Source: JANRLF01 sp033762815
GTDB taxonomy: Bacteria > Bacteroidota > Bacteroidia > Chitinophagales > CAIOSU01
Assembly (NCBI GenBank): GCA_033762815.1
Contig: JANRLF010000012.1
Location: forward strand, 1-64,000
Direction of reading: 5' to 3'
Length of the DNA: 64,000 nt
Positions within the stretch are counted from its first letter, which is position 1. Each line of letters starts with the position of its first letter. Below, piece by piece: positions 8,099-16,568 of this stretch. The notes beneath the pieces were generated by a model. It had not been told where the DNA came from. It did no database searches and worked only from the letters and a program-made list of their open reading frames with translations. The translations under genes and the position numbers were made by a program.

Positions 8099-8764
8099 AT
8101 GACCATAAAGCCCTACATATTTATTTTACCATTGTTGTTGGCATTGCTGATGGGGGCATACCCACCCGATGACAATAGCTTGATGACGGAGCCGATGGTG
8201 ACCGAATATTTGAACAGGTTGGAAAAGGAAACGGATTTTGAATTTGGCGATACGGTTATCTTTATCAGTATTGCTCGCCAACAGCTATATCTAATTAGGG
8301 GCAATTCCATCATTAAACGGTATTCTATTTCCAGTAGTAAAAATGGCTTGGGCTGCGTAAAAAACAGCAACCAAACGCCCTTTGGCATCCACCGCATTAG
8401 CGAAAAAATCGGGCACAAGTCGAAAGCACCCTATATCTATAGCAGTAGGGTAAACACTAAACGCAAGGCAAAACTTATTACCCAGCCAAAAGACACCAAA
8501 TATGATTTGGTCACTTCGCGTATTTTATGGCTATATGGCTTGGAAGAGGGCATCAACTGCGGCGGCGATGTCGATTCACATGAGCGGTACATATACATTC
8601 ACGGCACTTCAGAGGAAGGGCTGGTTGGTTCTTTAGCCAGTGAGGGGTGCATCCGCATGCTTAATAAAGATGTAATTCAACTGTACACCCTCACGCCATT
8701 ATATACCTATGTGGTAATTATGAACGACGTGCCTTCCATGCCCAGCACTGCACTGTCGCATTAA
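8099..8764 (+). CDS. L,D-transpeptidase (YkuD family), exported
   Basis: 221 residues from the ATG at 8099; a TTG 18 bases earlier is less likely. A signal peptide or anchor (PYIFILPLLLALLMGAY) is followed by the YkuD domain at about residues 50-210. It opens with DTVIFISIARQQLYLIRGN and contains the catalytic motif HGT...SEGCIRM, with His168 and Cys184. These enzymes make 3-3 crosslinks in peptidoglycan or attach proteins to it in the periplasm. There is no peptidoglycan-binding domain. It converges with the PurF-like gene, sharing 4 bases at the stops. Confidence 0.9.
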   Translation: MTIKPYIFILPLLLALLMGAYPPDDNSLMTEPMVTEYLNRLEKETDFEFGDTVIFISIARQQLYLIRGNSIIKRYSISSSKNGLGCVKNSNQTPFGIHRISEKIGHKSKAPYIYSSRVNTKRKAKLITQPKDTKYDLVTSRILWLYGLEEGINCGGDVDSHERYIYIHGTSEEGLVGSLASEGCIRMLNKDVIQLYTLTPLYTYVVIMNDVPSMPSTALSH

Positions 8765-10662
8765 TAGGCTCGGGAATTTTTCCCTTCGTAATAGTTCATA
8801 AATGCCCGATTTACCACCCTGTTGCCCCCGGGGGTGGGGTAATTGCCAGAAAAATACCAGTCGCCGCTATGGTTGGGGCAAGCCTGGTGCAAATTTTCCA
8901 AGGTGTTAAATATGATTTCCACGTCGGAGAAGATATGTTTCGGCTTTACGATTTCCGATATTTTGGCGGAAACCTCGTCATCTGTGAATGGCGCGTAAAT
9001 ATTCAGTACGTGGTTCTCAATTTCGGAGAGGGGCTTTTCCATAGACGATTTGCATAGTGCGTAAGTTTCGTCCATTACATACTGCATCCCTCGTTCCTTC
9101 AGCAATTCAACGGCGGCCTGAAAGGCAATGAATTCGCCCATTTTGCTCATATCGATACCATAGCAATCAGGGAAACGGATTTGCGGGGCCGATGATACGA
9201 TGATGATTTTTTTAGGACAAAGCCTATCGAGCATGCTTAAGATACTCTTTTGCAAGGTGGTGCCCCTTACAATGGAATCGTCAAGTGCCACGATGGTATC
9301 AATATCATTGCGGATTACGCCATAGGTGGTATCATATACATGCGATACCAGCTCGTCTCGAGAAGCATCTTCGGTAATAAAGGTGCGCAGCTTGATATCC
9401 TTTACCGCAATCTTTTCCATCCTTACCGAAAGGCTAAAAATGCGGTCCAGTTCCTTCTCGTCAATGTTTTTGTCCAGCTCCCTGATCTTGCGCTTGCGGT
9501 AGCTTTTCAGATAGTCGGTCACGCCGTGCACCAGTCCCAGATAAGCTACTTCCGCAGTATTAGGTATAAAGGAGAAAATCGTGTTCTCTAAGTCATGGTC
9601 CACCCTTTCCAGTACCTTGGGCGATATGAGGTACCCTAACTTCTTCCGCTCTTGGTAGATATCTTTATCATTGCCCCTAGAAAAATAGATGCGTTCAAAG
9701 CTGCATGACCGTTTCTCGGCGGGCTTGCGGCACTCTTCCATGCTCACCTTGCCGTTCTTCTTGATAATCAAAGCATGCCCTGGCAATACTTCTTGCAGTT
9801 TATCGACGTGTATGTTGAAAGTGGTTTGTATGGCAGGCCTTTCTGACGCAGCAACTACCACTTCATCGTCCATATACCAATAGGCGGGGCGTATACCATT
9901 GGGGTCGCGCAGCACGAAAGCATCGCCATGCCCTATTAGGCCAGTCATTACATAACCTCCGTCAAAGTCCTTGGCCGAACGGGAAAGGATACGTGCCACG
10001 TCCAGCTCTTCTGCTATCATATGGCTTATCTCCATATTATCGTAGCCCTGTTGTTTGAAAATGTCAAACAGCCGCTGGTTTTCGGCATCCAGAAAATGGC
10101 CTATTTTTTCCAGTACGGTGATGGTATCTGCCTCTTCTTTTGGGAACTGGCCCAATTCCACCAATTGCTGGAACTGTTCCCTAACATTGGTCATATTAAA
10201 GTTGCCCGCTAATACCAGGTTGCGGGTCATCCAGTTGTTCTGCCTTAAAAAAGGGTGGCAAGCCTCTATGCTGTTTTTACCATGTGTGCCGTAGCGTAGG
10301 TGGCCCAGCATCACCTCGCCCAAATATTTGAGGTTATGCTTCATCCAATGGGCATCTTTCAACTTGGCTGGGTCTTTCTTTTCCAGTTTTTGGAATGGCT
10401 CGAATACTTCGGCGAAAACGTCCTTAATAGGTTGGGAGGAGTTGCTGCGCTTGCGGCTAATATACCGATGGCCGGGTTGCGGGTCGAACTTGATGGTGGC
10501 AATGCCTACCCCATCTTGGCCGCGGTTGTGCTGCTTTTCCATAAGCAGGTACAACTTGTTCAGTCCCCATAAAGCAGTGCCATACTTTTCCTGATAGTAT
10601 TCCAGTGGTTTCAACAATCGAATGAGGGCTATGCCGCATTCGTGTTTGATAGTGTCACTCAT
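8761..10662 (-). CDS. PurF-like glutamine amidotransferase/phosphoribosyltransferase, long form
   Basis: 633 residues from the ATG at 10662; an in-frame start at 10713 would put 17 residues before MSDTIKHEC and is unlikely because a promoter lies between the two. The Ntn-type nucleophile is probably Cys9 (HECGIALI). The class II amidotransferase half has HNRGQDGVGIA, GHLRYGTHG and LVLAGNFNMTN. The phosphoribosyltransferase half has the PRPP loop VALDDSIVRGTT near residue 470. Normal PurF is about 450-510 residues. The extra length sits between the halves and at the end, as in the long PurF paralogue I know from other Bacteroidota. A regular purine role is possible but unproven. Confidence 0.8.
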   Translation of the reverse strand: MSDTIKHECGIALIRLLKPLEYYQEKYGTALWGLNKLYLLMEKQHNRGQDGVGIATIKFDPQPGHRYISRKRSNSSQPIKDVFAEVFEPFQKLEKKDPAKLKDAHWMKHNLKYLGEVMLGHLRYGTHGKNSIEACHPFLRQNNWMTRNLVLAGNFNMTNVREQFQQLVELGQFPKEEADTITVLEKIGHFLDAENQRLFDIFKQQGYDNMEISHMIAEELDVARILSRSAKDFDGGYVMTGLIGHGDAFVLRDPNGIRPAYWYMDDEVVVAASERPAIQTTFNIHVDKLQEVLPGHALIIKKNGKVSMEECRKPAEKRSCSFERIYFSRGNDKDIYQERKKLGYLISPKVLERVDHDLENTIFSFIPNTAEVAYLGLVHGVTDYLKSYRKRKIRELDKNIDEKELDRIFSLSVRMEKIAVKDIKLRTFITEDASRDELVSHVYDTTYGVIRNDIDTIVALDDSIVRGTTLQKSILSMLDRLCPKKIIIVSSAPQIRFPDCYGIDMSKMGEFIAFQAAVELLKERGMQYVMDETYALCKSSMEKPLSEIENHVLNIYAPFTDDEVSAKISEIVKPKHIFSDVEIIFNTLENLHQACPNHSGDWYFSGNYPTPGGNRVVNRAFMNYYEGKNSRAY

Positions 10663-10681
10663 CTTGTCGGTTACTAAGCCA

Positions 10682-10713
10682 CAAAAATAGGCTTTTCCAT
10701 AAAGCCTTTCCAA
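10682..10713 (-). promoter_or_regulatory. Bacteroidota promoter for the PurF-like gene
   Basis: On the minus strand TTG (10711-10713), 21 bases, then TATTTTTG (10682-10689), an exact TAnnTTTG. The ATG at 10662 lies 19 bases further on. This also argues against the longer reading frame starting at 10713. Confidence 0.65.
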
Positions 10714-10839
10714 TTTTCTGGAACCCTGTCAACGTCATTGCCTAGCAATCAGTTCACCAACTAGCCAACCGATATTTTAAACATTTTTGCTTATGAGCGT
10801 TGCATAGTATAATTTTAAAAACCAAGGTCTGATAAGTAG

Positions 10840-13077
10840 ATGCGCATATTCCGCAACATATTTTTTTCATTTCCGGTACAGTTGCTGTTGATGCACTTTA
10901 AAAGGCATCACTTGCTGATGGTGTTCTGGCTCATCTTGTTTTTGATGATCAGTAACTCTATTGGCAGCGATTTTGGCTTCTATTATCTGCTGCTTGACCC
11001 AGAGTATTTGGGCAAGGTTGATTTTATCAGTTTCGGTATCATGGGCGTTGCATTTGGGGTATTTGTAATGACTTGGCATATCACTACCTACATATTGGAA
11101 AGCTACCGGTTTCCCTTTCTAGCTACTTTTGAACAACCTTTTTCGGTTTATTGCCTCAACAATTCCTTGCTGCCATTAGGTTTTGTCTTCACTTATATCG
11201 GCCTGCTGCTCGATTTTGAACGAACCCAACCCAATGCTGGGCCTTATGATACCTTCCTGCATATTGTAGGGTTTTTGATGGGCATGCTCATCATTATAGT
11301 GCTGTTGGGGGTCTATTTTCAAACTACCAACCGGAATATTTTTAATGTTTTCAGCAACAAGACCGCACAGGCACGCATGCTGCGCAGGCAGGTGCAGTTG
11401 CAGGAAGATAAGAATTGGCGCGCCATCCAAATGGGTATCACCGAGTTTAGGGTAGATTATTATATCACGTTCAACTTGCGCATCCGCCATATTCGCAGCA
11501 TCAAACATTACGGCGAAAGGGTGGTAAGGGAAGTATTTAAGCAAAATCACGCCAATGCTTTTGCCATTGAGTTGGCACTGGTGCTGTTTGTTATCGGTTC
11601 TGGTTTTATGATTGATTATGAGGTGTTCCGGATTCCTGCGGCTGCCAGTGCTATCCTGTTCTTTGCCATTTTGGTGGCATTTTCCGGCATGCTCGATTTC
11701 TGGCTGAAAGGCTGGAAAACTTTCTTTATCATCATAACCGTTATAGCGGTCAATTTTACTTTGGTCAAAATGGGCGGGGTATCCTATAAGAACAAAGCTT
11801 ATGGCATCAACTACCAACGAAATCCGGCGGCATATACCTACACCAATCTGGACCGCATAGCCAGTAAGGAAAATGTGGAACGAGATATAATGAACACCAT
11901 CGGTATTCTCGAAGCCTGGAAAGCCCATACAAAACAAGCAAAGCCAAAGTTGGTACTCATGTGCTTCAGCGGCGGCGGGTCAAGTGCTGCTACCTTTTCC
12001 ACCAGTGTGTTGCAGAAAGCCGACAGTATGCTGAACGGAAAATTGATGAAGCACACGGTGATGATGACGGGTGCGTCAGGCGGCATGATAGGGGCGGCTT
12101 ATTTTAGGGAATTGTATCTCAGGAAAAAGGAGCGCACATTATACCATTTGTACGACCCGAAATATGTGGACAATATCTCCAAAGACTTGCTCAATTCGGT
12201 CATATATACCATGGTGACCAATGATATGTTCTATCCATTTCAAACCTTTTCGGTGGGGCCCTATACTTACAGGAAAGATAGGGGCTATCTATTCGAAAAG
12301 CAATTGAATGAAAACACGGACTATTTAATGTCAAGAAACCTTGCCGCTTATGACCAATATGAAAAGGCAGGGGTGATACCCATGATGCTATTCACCCCCA
12401 GTATTGTAAACGACCAGCGGAGGCTATATGTGTCTTCCCAGCCCGTGTCGTATCTCATGCGGCCAGTTTCAAAGCATTACAAGAACGACTCGACTGATAT
12501 TGATGGAGTGGATATGGGGGCACTTTTAAAAGAACATGATGCTTACAACCTCAATTTGACCACGGCCATACGCATGAATGCTACATATCCTTATGTGCTA
12601 CCTTACGTAGCACTGCCCACAAAACCCCTCATCAAAGTAATGGATGCGGGTTCGCGCGATAACTATGGTATTGCCGCTACTGTAAGATTTGTACAGGTGT
12701 TCAAAGATTGGATAAAGAAAAATACCAGCGGTGTGGTGATTGTACAGGTAAGGCAATATACCGAAGAACGGGAATTGCAGGATTATGAAACGGAAACCCT
12801 TTTGACCAGTTTCCTTACCCCCATTACCAACCTATACGGAAACCTTACCGCCGTACAAGATTATGACCACAATTACATGGTGAGTGCCTTGGGCGATGCT
12901 TTGGATAACACCCCTCTGAATGTGGTACTATTCCAATATAGGCCTGAAAAAAGGGAGGAAGAAACCTCGTTGAGTTTCCACTTAACTTCTAAAGAAAAAA
13001 GCGATATCCGTCGCAGCGTGAACCAACCCAATATTGATGGCAGTATCGAAATGCTGAAATACTTGCTTAGAAAATAG
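10840..13077 (+). CDS. Membrane-anchored patatin-like phospholipase
   Basis: 745 residues. The N-terminal ~350 residues hold about seven hydrophobic segments (e.g. LLMVFWLILFLMISNSIG, IVGFLMGMLIIIVLLGVYF, AFAIELALVLFVIGSGF, ILFFAILVAFSGMLDF, FFIIITVIAVNFTLV). The patatin domain follows: oxyanion loop MCFSGGGSSA near residue 375, nucleophile elbow TGASGG with Ser413, and catalytic MDAGSRDNYG with Asp602. Patatins are Ser-Asp lipid acyl hydrolases. The large membrane module before the catalytic domain suggests action on inner-membrane lipids; this is inference. It abuts rlmD tail to tail with no spacer. Confidence 0.85.
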   Translation: MRIFRNIFFSFPVQLLLMHFKRHHLLMVFWLILFLMISNSIGSDFGFYYLLLDPEYLGKVDFISFGIMGVAFGVFVMTWHITTYILESYRFPFLATFEQPFSVYCLNNSLLPLGFVFTYIGLLLDFERTQPNAGPYDTFLHIVGFLMGMLIIIVLLGVYFQTTNRNIFNVFSNKTAQARMLRRQVQLQEDKNWRAIQMGITEFRVDYYITFNLRIRHIRSIKHYGERVVREVFKQNHANAFAIELALVLFVIGSGFMIDYEVFRIPAAASAILFFAILVAFSGMLDFWLKGWKTFFIIITVIAVNFTLVKMGGVSYKNKAYGINYQRNPAAYTYTNLDRIASKENVERDIMNTIGILEAWKAHTKQAKPKLVLMCFSGGGSSAATFSTSVLQKADSMLNGKLMKHTVMMTGASGGMIGAAYFRELYLRKKERTLYHLYDPKYVDNISKDLLNSVIYTMVTNDMFYPFQTFSVGPYTYRKDRGYLFEKQLNENTDYLMSRNLAAYDQYEKAGVIPMMLFTPSIVNDQRRLYVSSQPVSYLMRPVSKHYKNDSTDIDGVDMGALLKEHDAYNLNLTTAIRMNATYPYVLPYVALPTKPLIKVMDAGSRDNYGIAATVRFVQVFKDWIKKNTSGVVIVQVRQYTEERELQDYETETLLTSFLTPITNLYGNLTAVQDYDHNYMVSALGDALDNTPLNVVLFQYRPEKREEETSLSFHLTSKEKSDIRRSVNQPNIDGSIEMLKYLLRK

Positions 13078-14484
13078 TTACTTAAGCTGCAGTAGCACTA
13101 CATTTTCAACATGATACGTCTGTGGAAACATGTCCACGGGCTGAATAGCCTTTACTTGGTACTTGCTGCACAAGGCTTTCAAATCGCGGGCTTGGGTTAA
13201 GGGGTTACAGCTTACATACACTATTCTGGGTGCTGCTATGGCAAGCAGGGTTTGTGTAACCGAGGGATGCATGCCCGCCCGGGGTGGGTCGGTAATAATC
13301 AAGTCGGGCCTAGGGCGGTTGAGAAAGAATTCTGGTGTCAACAAATCCTTCATGTCGCCTGCCATAAACTCGGCATTTTCGATCCCATTTAGCCTTGCAT
13401 TTTCCCAAGCATCTGCTATAGCCTCGGGCACATACTCTATACCAATCACTTTTTGGCAGTGCTTTGCCGCATACAAGGCAATACTACCAATACCAGTATA
13501 AAGGTCATATACTACCTCATCACCTTTTAAGGCCGCCAATTCCAATGCTGTATCATACAACTTTTTAGCCTGAACACTATTGGTTTGGTAGAAAGACTTG
13601 GGCCCGATTTTAAACACCGTATCTCCCATTCGCTCCGTGATAAAGGCGGCGCCATGGTAGTGTACTACCGTTTCGTTGGTAATAATATCGTTTTTGCTAC
13701 TATTGATCACATAGTGCAGGGAGCTGATTTGCGGGAACTTGCTTTTTAGAAACTCAAGCACCTTCACCCTTTCCTTGGTTTCTTCCCTAAAAAAACTGAC
13801 AATAACCAATACTTCGCCCGTACTGGAGGTACGGATGGTAAGATTGCGCAAAAAACCGACTTGGTCCCTAAGGTCGAAAAACTCATACCCTTGCTCCTCT
13901 GCAAATTGCTTCATGGACAAGCGGATGCTGTTGCTGGGCTCTGGTTGTAAAAGGCACTCCTTTATATCCAACACTTTGTCGAACGCGCCAGGAGGGTGCA
14001 GGCCCAAGCCATTCATGCTGGCAATGTTATCGCGATGGGGGATTTCATCGGCAGTCAGCCACCGTTTGTTGCCAAAGCTGAACTCCATTTTATTGCGATA
14101 GTAATAAGTGTTTTCAGCGGCAATGATGGGCTGCTGCTCAGGCAAGGGAATACCTACCAGCGACTTGAAAGCCTCGCTTACAAAGCGCGACTTGCATTCC
14201 AATTGCATGGTATAGCTAATGTTTTGCCATTTGCAACCACCGCAAATCCCAAAATGGATACAGGGGGCATTGACCCTTGCGGAAGATTGCTTTTCAAAGT
14301 GGTAGGGCCGGCCAATTAACACCCCTTTATCTTTTTTGACAATCTTTACGTCTACTTGCTCGCCTGGCAATGAGTTTTCCACCAGCACTTTGCGGCCATT
14401 GTGAAAGGCGACTCCCCTACCTTGAGGGTCAATATCGATAATGGACAGGCCAGTAAGTTCCCGATATGAATTCTTAATGCTCAT
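13078..14484 (-). CDS. rlmD: 23S rRNA (uracil-5-)-methyltransferase RlmD/RumA type
   Basis: 468 residues. A TRAM domain occupies about residues 10-65, followed by the [4Fe-4S] ligands Cys75, Cys81 and Cys84 (CIHFGICGGC). The C-terminal SAM methyltransferase has VVYDLYTGIGSIALYAA (SAM loop), DLIITDPPRAGMHPS and YVSCNPLTQARDL with the catalytic nucleophile cysteine. The enzyme methylates a specific uridine of 23S rRNA in the cytoplasm. Bacteroidota often carry one such gene for several sites, so U1939 as the sole target is assumed from family naming. A TAACTTTA element lies at 14497-14504, twelve bases before the start. Confidence 0.9.
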   Translation of the reverse strand: MSIKNSYRELTGLSIIDIDPQGRGVAFHNGRKVLVENSLPGEQVDVKIVKKDKGVLIGRPYHFEKQSSARVNAPCIHFGICGGCKWQNISYTMQLECKSRFVSEAFKSLVGIPLPEQQPIIAAENTYYYRNKMEFSFGNKRWLTADEIPHRDNIASMNGLGLHPPGAFDKVLDIKECLLQPEPSNSIRLSMKQFAEEQGYEFFDLRDQVGFLRNLTIRTSSTGEVLVIVSFFREETKERVKVLEFLKSKFPQISSLHYVINSSKNDIITNETVVHYHGAAFITERMGDTVFKIGPKSFYQTNSVQAKKLYDTALELAALKGDEVVYDLYTGIGSIALYAAKHCQKVIGIEYVPEAIADAWENARLNGIENAEFMAGDMKDLLTPEFFLNRPRPDLIITDPPRAGMHPSVTQTLLAIAAPRIVYVSCNPLTQARDLKALCSKYQVKAIQPVDMFPQTYHVENVVLLQLK

Positions 14485-14555
14485 TTTAACAAGTTGTAAA
14501 GTTAATTAATCATTCCCCATGTCCATTCACCTTTTGTTGTGCATAGCTATTATGC

Positions 14556-14582
14556 TTTGGTATTCAGCATGTAATAACTTTG
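14556..14582 (+). promoter_or_regulatory. Promoter of the RsbU-type gene
   Basis: TTTG (14556-14559), a 15-base spacer, then TAACTTTG (14575-14582), an exact -7 element. The ATG at 14592 begins only 9 bases further on, so the leader would be a few bases at most. Confidence 0.55.
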
Positions 14583-14591
14583 AAAACCTTG

Positions 14592-15575
14592 ATGGAGCCC
14601 TTTTTGAAACCATTTTTTGCCCCTCGGACTTGGATGCCCCTGCTCATACTGGGGTTGATACTATTAGGATGGGGCATTGAAACAAGCACCCATTACGAGA
14701 GTAACAGTACTGGTACTTTATCAATAGTTTGGTTGGTAGCTTTGCCACTATTGGCCAGCCTTTTGGCTTTGCTGGCCTATCGTTCCATACGCTTGGCAGG
14801 TTGGCAAACAAAAGTAACCCAAAAAGCTGGGCGCATGGAGCAAGAAATGGAAATAGCCCGCCGAATACAGCAAAGCTTGGTGCCGGCTCAATTTCCAAGT
14901 ATGCAAAGTTTGGACATTGCCGCTATTTTCCAGCCTTCCAAAGCGGTAGGCGGCGATTTTTATGACTATTTTCCCTTAAGCGACGGCCGATTGGCAATCG
15001 TTATTGGCGACGTATCCGGCAAAGGCATACCGGCGGCTCTGCACATGGCGCAGGTAAAAGGTATTTTTAGAAGCCTGCACCAATTGGATTTGTCTATTAC
15101 CGAACTGATTATCAAAGCCAACCAAGCTATTTCGGAATGCTTTGAAAAAAACGCTTTCCTCACTGCCATCTACATGGTTTTTGATGAAAAAGAGCGTACA
15201 TTTACTTACTACCGTGCTGGACATTGCCCCATTATGCGATACGATGCCGAAAGCCAGGAAGTAAAAGTATTGGATGACACAGGCCTTGGCTTAGCTATTG
15301 TGCGCGGCGAAAATTATAGGGAGCATGTACAGCTTACCAAGCGGCAATTGCTCCCCAATGATGTTTGGGTGCTATACACGGATGGATTGGAGGAAGGAAT
15401 ATGTCCGGAAACAAAAGAAGCCTATGGCTTCGATAGATTGAAGCGTAGTTTGCAACTATCGGAAAAGATGAGTGCGAGCGGGATTATGAGTACTATGTTG
15501 AGCGATTTTAACAGGCATGTGGGCAGTAATGGCGAGTTGGATGATTTGACCATGATTGTGATTAAGTGCCGATGA
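14592..15575 (+). CDS. RsbU-type PP2C phosphatase (SpoIIE domain), membrane-anchored
   Basis: 327 residues from the ATG at 14592; a TTG at 14580 overlaps the promoter element. Two transmembrane helices (MPLLILGLILLGWGIE; TLSIVWLVALPLLASLLALLAY) are followed by a short coiled coil with EIARRIQQSLVP, the usual lead-in to RsbU phosphatases. The PP2C domain carries GGDFYDYF near residue 120 and GDVSGKG near 139, plus YTDGLEEG and DDLTMIVIK, which hold the metal-binding acidic residues. It should dephosphorylate the STAS protein encoded directly behind it, and so act as the input of a partner-switching pathway. The sensory signal is unknown; no sensor domain is present. Confidence 0.9.
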   Translation: MEPFLKPFFAPRTWMPLLILGLILLGWGIETSTHYESNSTGTLSIVWLVALPLLASLLALLAYRSIRLAGWQTKVTQKAGRMEQEMEIARRIQQSLVPAQFPSMQSLDIAAIFQPSKAVGGDFYDYFPLSDGRLAIVIGDVSGKGIPAALHMAQVKGIFRSLHQLDLSITELIIKANQAISECFEKNAFLTAIYMVFDEKERTFTYYRAGHCPIMRYDAESQEVKVLDDTGLGLAIVRGENYREHVQLTKRQLLPNDVWVLYTDGLEEGICPETKEAYGFDRLKRSLQLSEKMSASGIMSTMLSDFNRHVGSNGELDDLTMIVIKCR

Positions 15576-15627
15576 AAAACAGAATAGTAGAACATTTTAG
15601 AATTGCTCACGTATAAAAAAACCGAAT

Positions 15628-15969
15628 ATGGATATCGTTCAGATGCACGAAGGCGATGTTTTGGATATCGTCATCACCGGACAACTGGATGCCAATTCAG
15701 CCATTAAGCTGGATGATGTCATCAAAGAGGCTATCAAACAGCGGAAAACGAAAATCACTATCAACTGTGTAGGGTTGAGTTATATCTCATCTGCCGGGCT
15801 GGGGGTTTTCATTTCGCACCTCGATGACATGAAGAGCTATGGTGGCAAGTTTGTCTTTTATGACATGAGTGAGAGTGTGTTTAGTGTTTTCAAAATCCTA
15901 GGTTTGCATACCATTATGGAGATTGTTGAAAACAGGGGGGAAGCGAAAATGTTAATGGATGAAGGCTAA
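15628..15969 (+). CDS. STAS-domain anti-sigma factor antagonist (RsbV type)
   Basis: 113 residues, a single STAS domain. The strand VLDIVITGQLDANSAIKLDDVI and the phosphorylation loop YISSAGLGVFISHLDDM (conserved SSAGL) identify it. Phosphorylated by the RsbW-type kinase and dephosphorylated by RsbU, it would switch partner between states. It overlaps the kinase gene downstream by 11 bases, so the two are co-translated, and lies 52 bases after the phosphatase gene. Confidence 0.9.
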   Translation: MDIVQMHEGDVLDIVITGQLDANSAIKLDDVIKEAIKQRKTKITINCVGLSYISSAGLGVFISHLDDMKSYGGKFVFYDMSESVFSVFKILGLHTIMEIVENRGEAKMLMDEG

Positions 15970-16375
15970 CTTAACTACGATTTGCAGTACGGAAACCCAG
16001 GAGGAAATAAGGATTTTCCTTGGCAGTTTCTTAGCACCTATCAGTATTACCGATTCGGAGAAAAACCAAATCATCCTAGCTGTGGACGAGGCAGTTGCCA
16101 ATGCCATCATACATGGCAATGAGCAAGACAATAGTCGCAGCATACAAATAGATATTTCCATTAGCAAAAAGAGCTTCACTGTCGAAATCAGCGACATTGG
16201 CCTTTTTGATGAAATCACCAAGCAGGATAAGAAAGACAAGGAGCTGAAGGCCATCATCAAGGAAAAGCAAAAAGGCGGCCTAGGACTGAAATTGATTTAT
16301 TCCATCATGGATGTGGTAGTATTCTACACCAAAGACGGTAAAAGCTACTGCCGCTTGGTAAAAATGCTGAAGTAA
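15959..16375 (+). CDS. RsbW-type anti-sigma regulatory kinase (GHKL ATPase)
   Basis: 138 residues, a GHKL fold alone. The N box is LAVDEAVANAIIHGNE, the G1-type segment ISDIGLFDEI, and the G2 box GGLGLKLIYSIMD. Such proteins phosphorylate RsbV-type partners and bind a sigma factor or another target. No sigma factor gene follows, so the target lies elsewhere or is not a sigma factor. The start ATG lies inside the end of the STAS gene, giving an 11-base overlap. Confidence 0.88.
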   Translation: MKANLTTICSTETQEEIRIFLGSFLAPISITDSEKNQIILAVDEAVANAIIHGNEQDNSRSIQIDISISKKSFTVEISDIGLFDEITKQDKKDKELKAIIKEKQKGGLGLKLIYSIMDVVVFYTKDGKSYCRLVKMLK

Positions 16376-16510
16376 AACGGCCCGTCTCAAGATTTTCGTG
16401 CTCTCTATTTAGGTTTTAGCAATTTATCGCTTGCTGTATTAGCATATTCCCTCGTTTCATACGTTTACAGATACTCGAATAAGAGTAACCTGTTAAATGA
16501 TGGAGTTTGC

Positions 16511-16518
16511 TAACTTTG
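16511..16518 (+). promoter_or_regulatory. -7 promoter element TAACTTTG before the TonB-receptor gene
   Basis: Exact TAnnTTTG, 50 bases upstream of the GTG start at 16569. A TTG at the expected distance is missing, so this is supported only by the -7 match. Confidence 0.4.
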
Positions 16519-16568
16519 CATTTCAGGAAACGTTGGGTGTTTCTTTAGTTTTTCACTAAACCGACTAT

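Noticed and set aside
10867..11937. Antisense frames opposite the patatin gene
   Set aside because: They lie fully inside a well-supported gene in another frame and show no domain.
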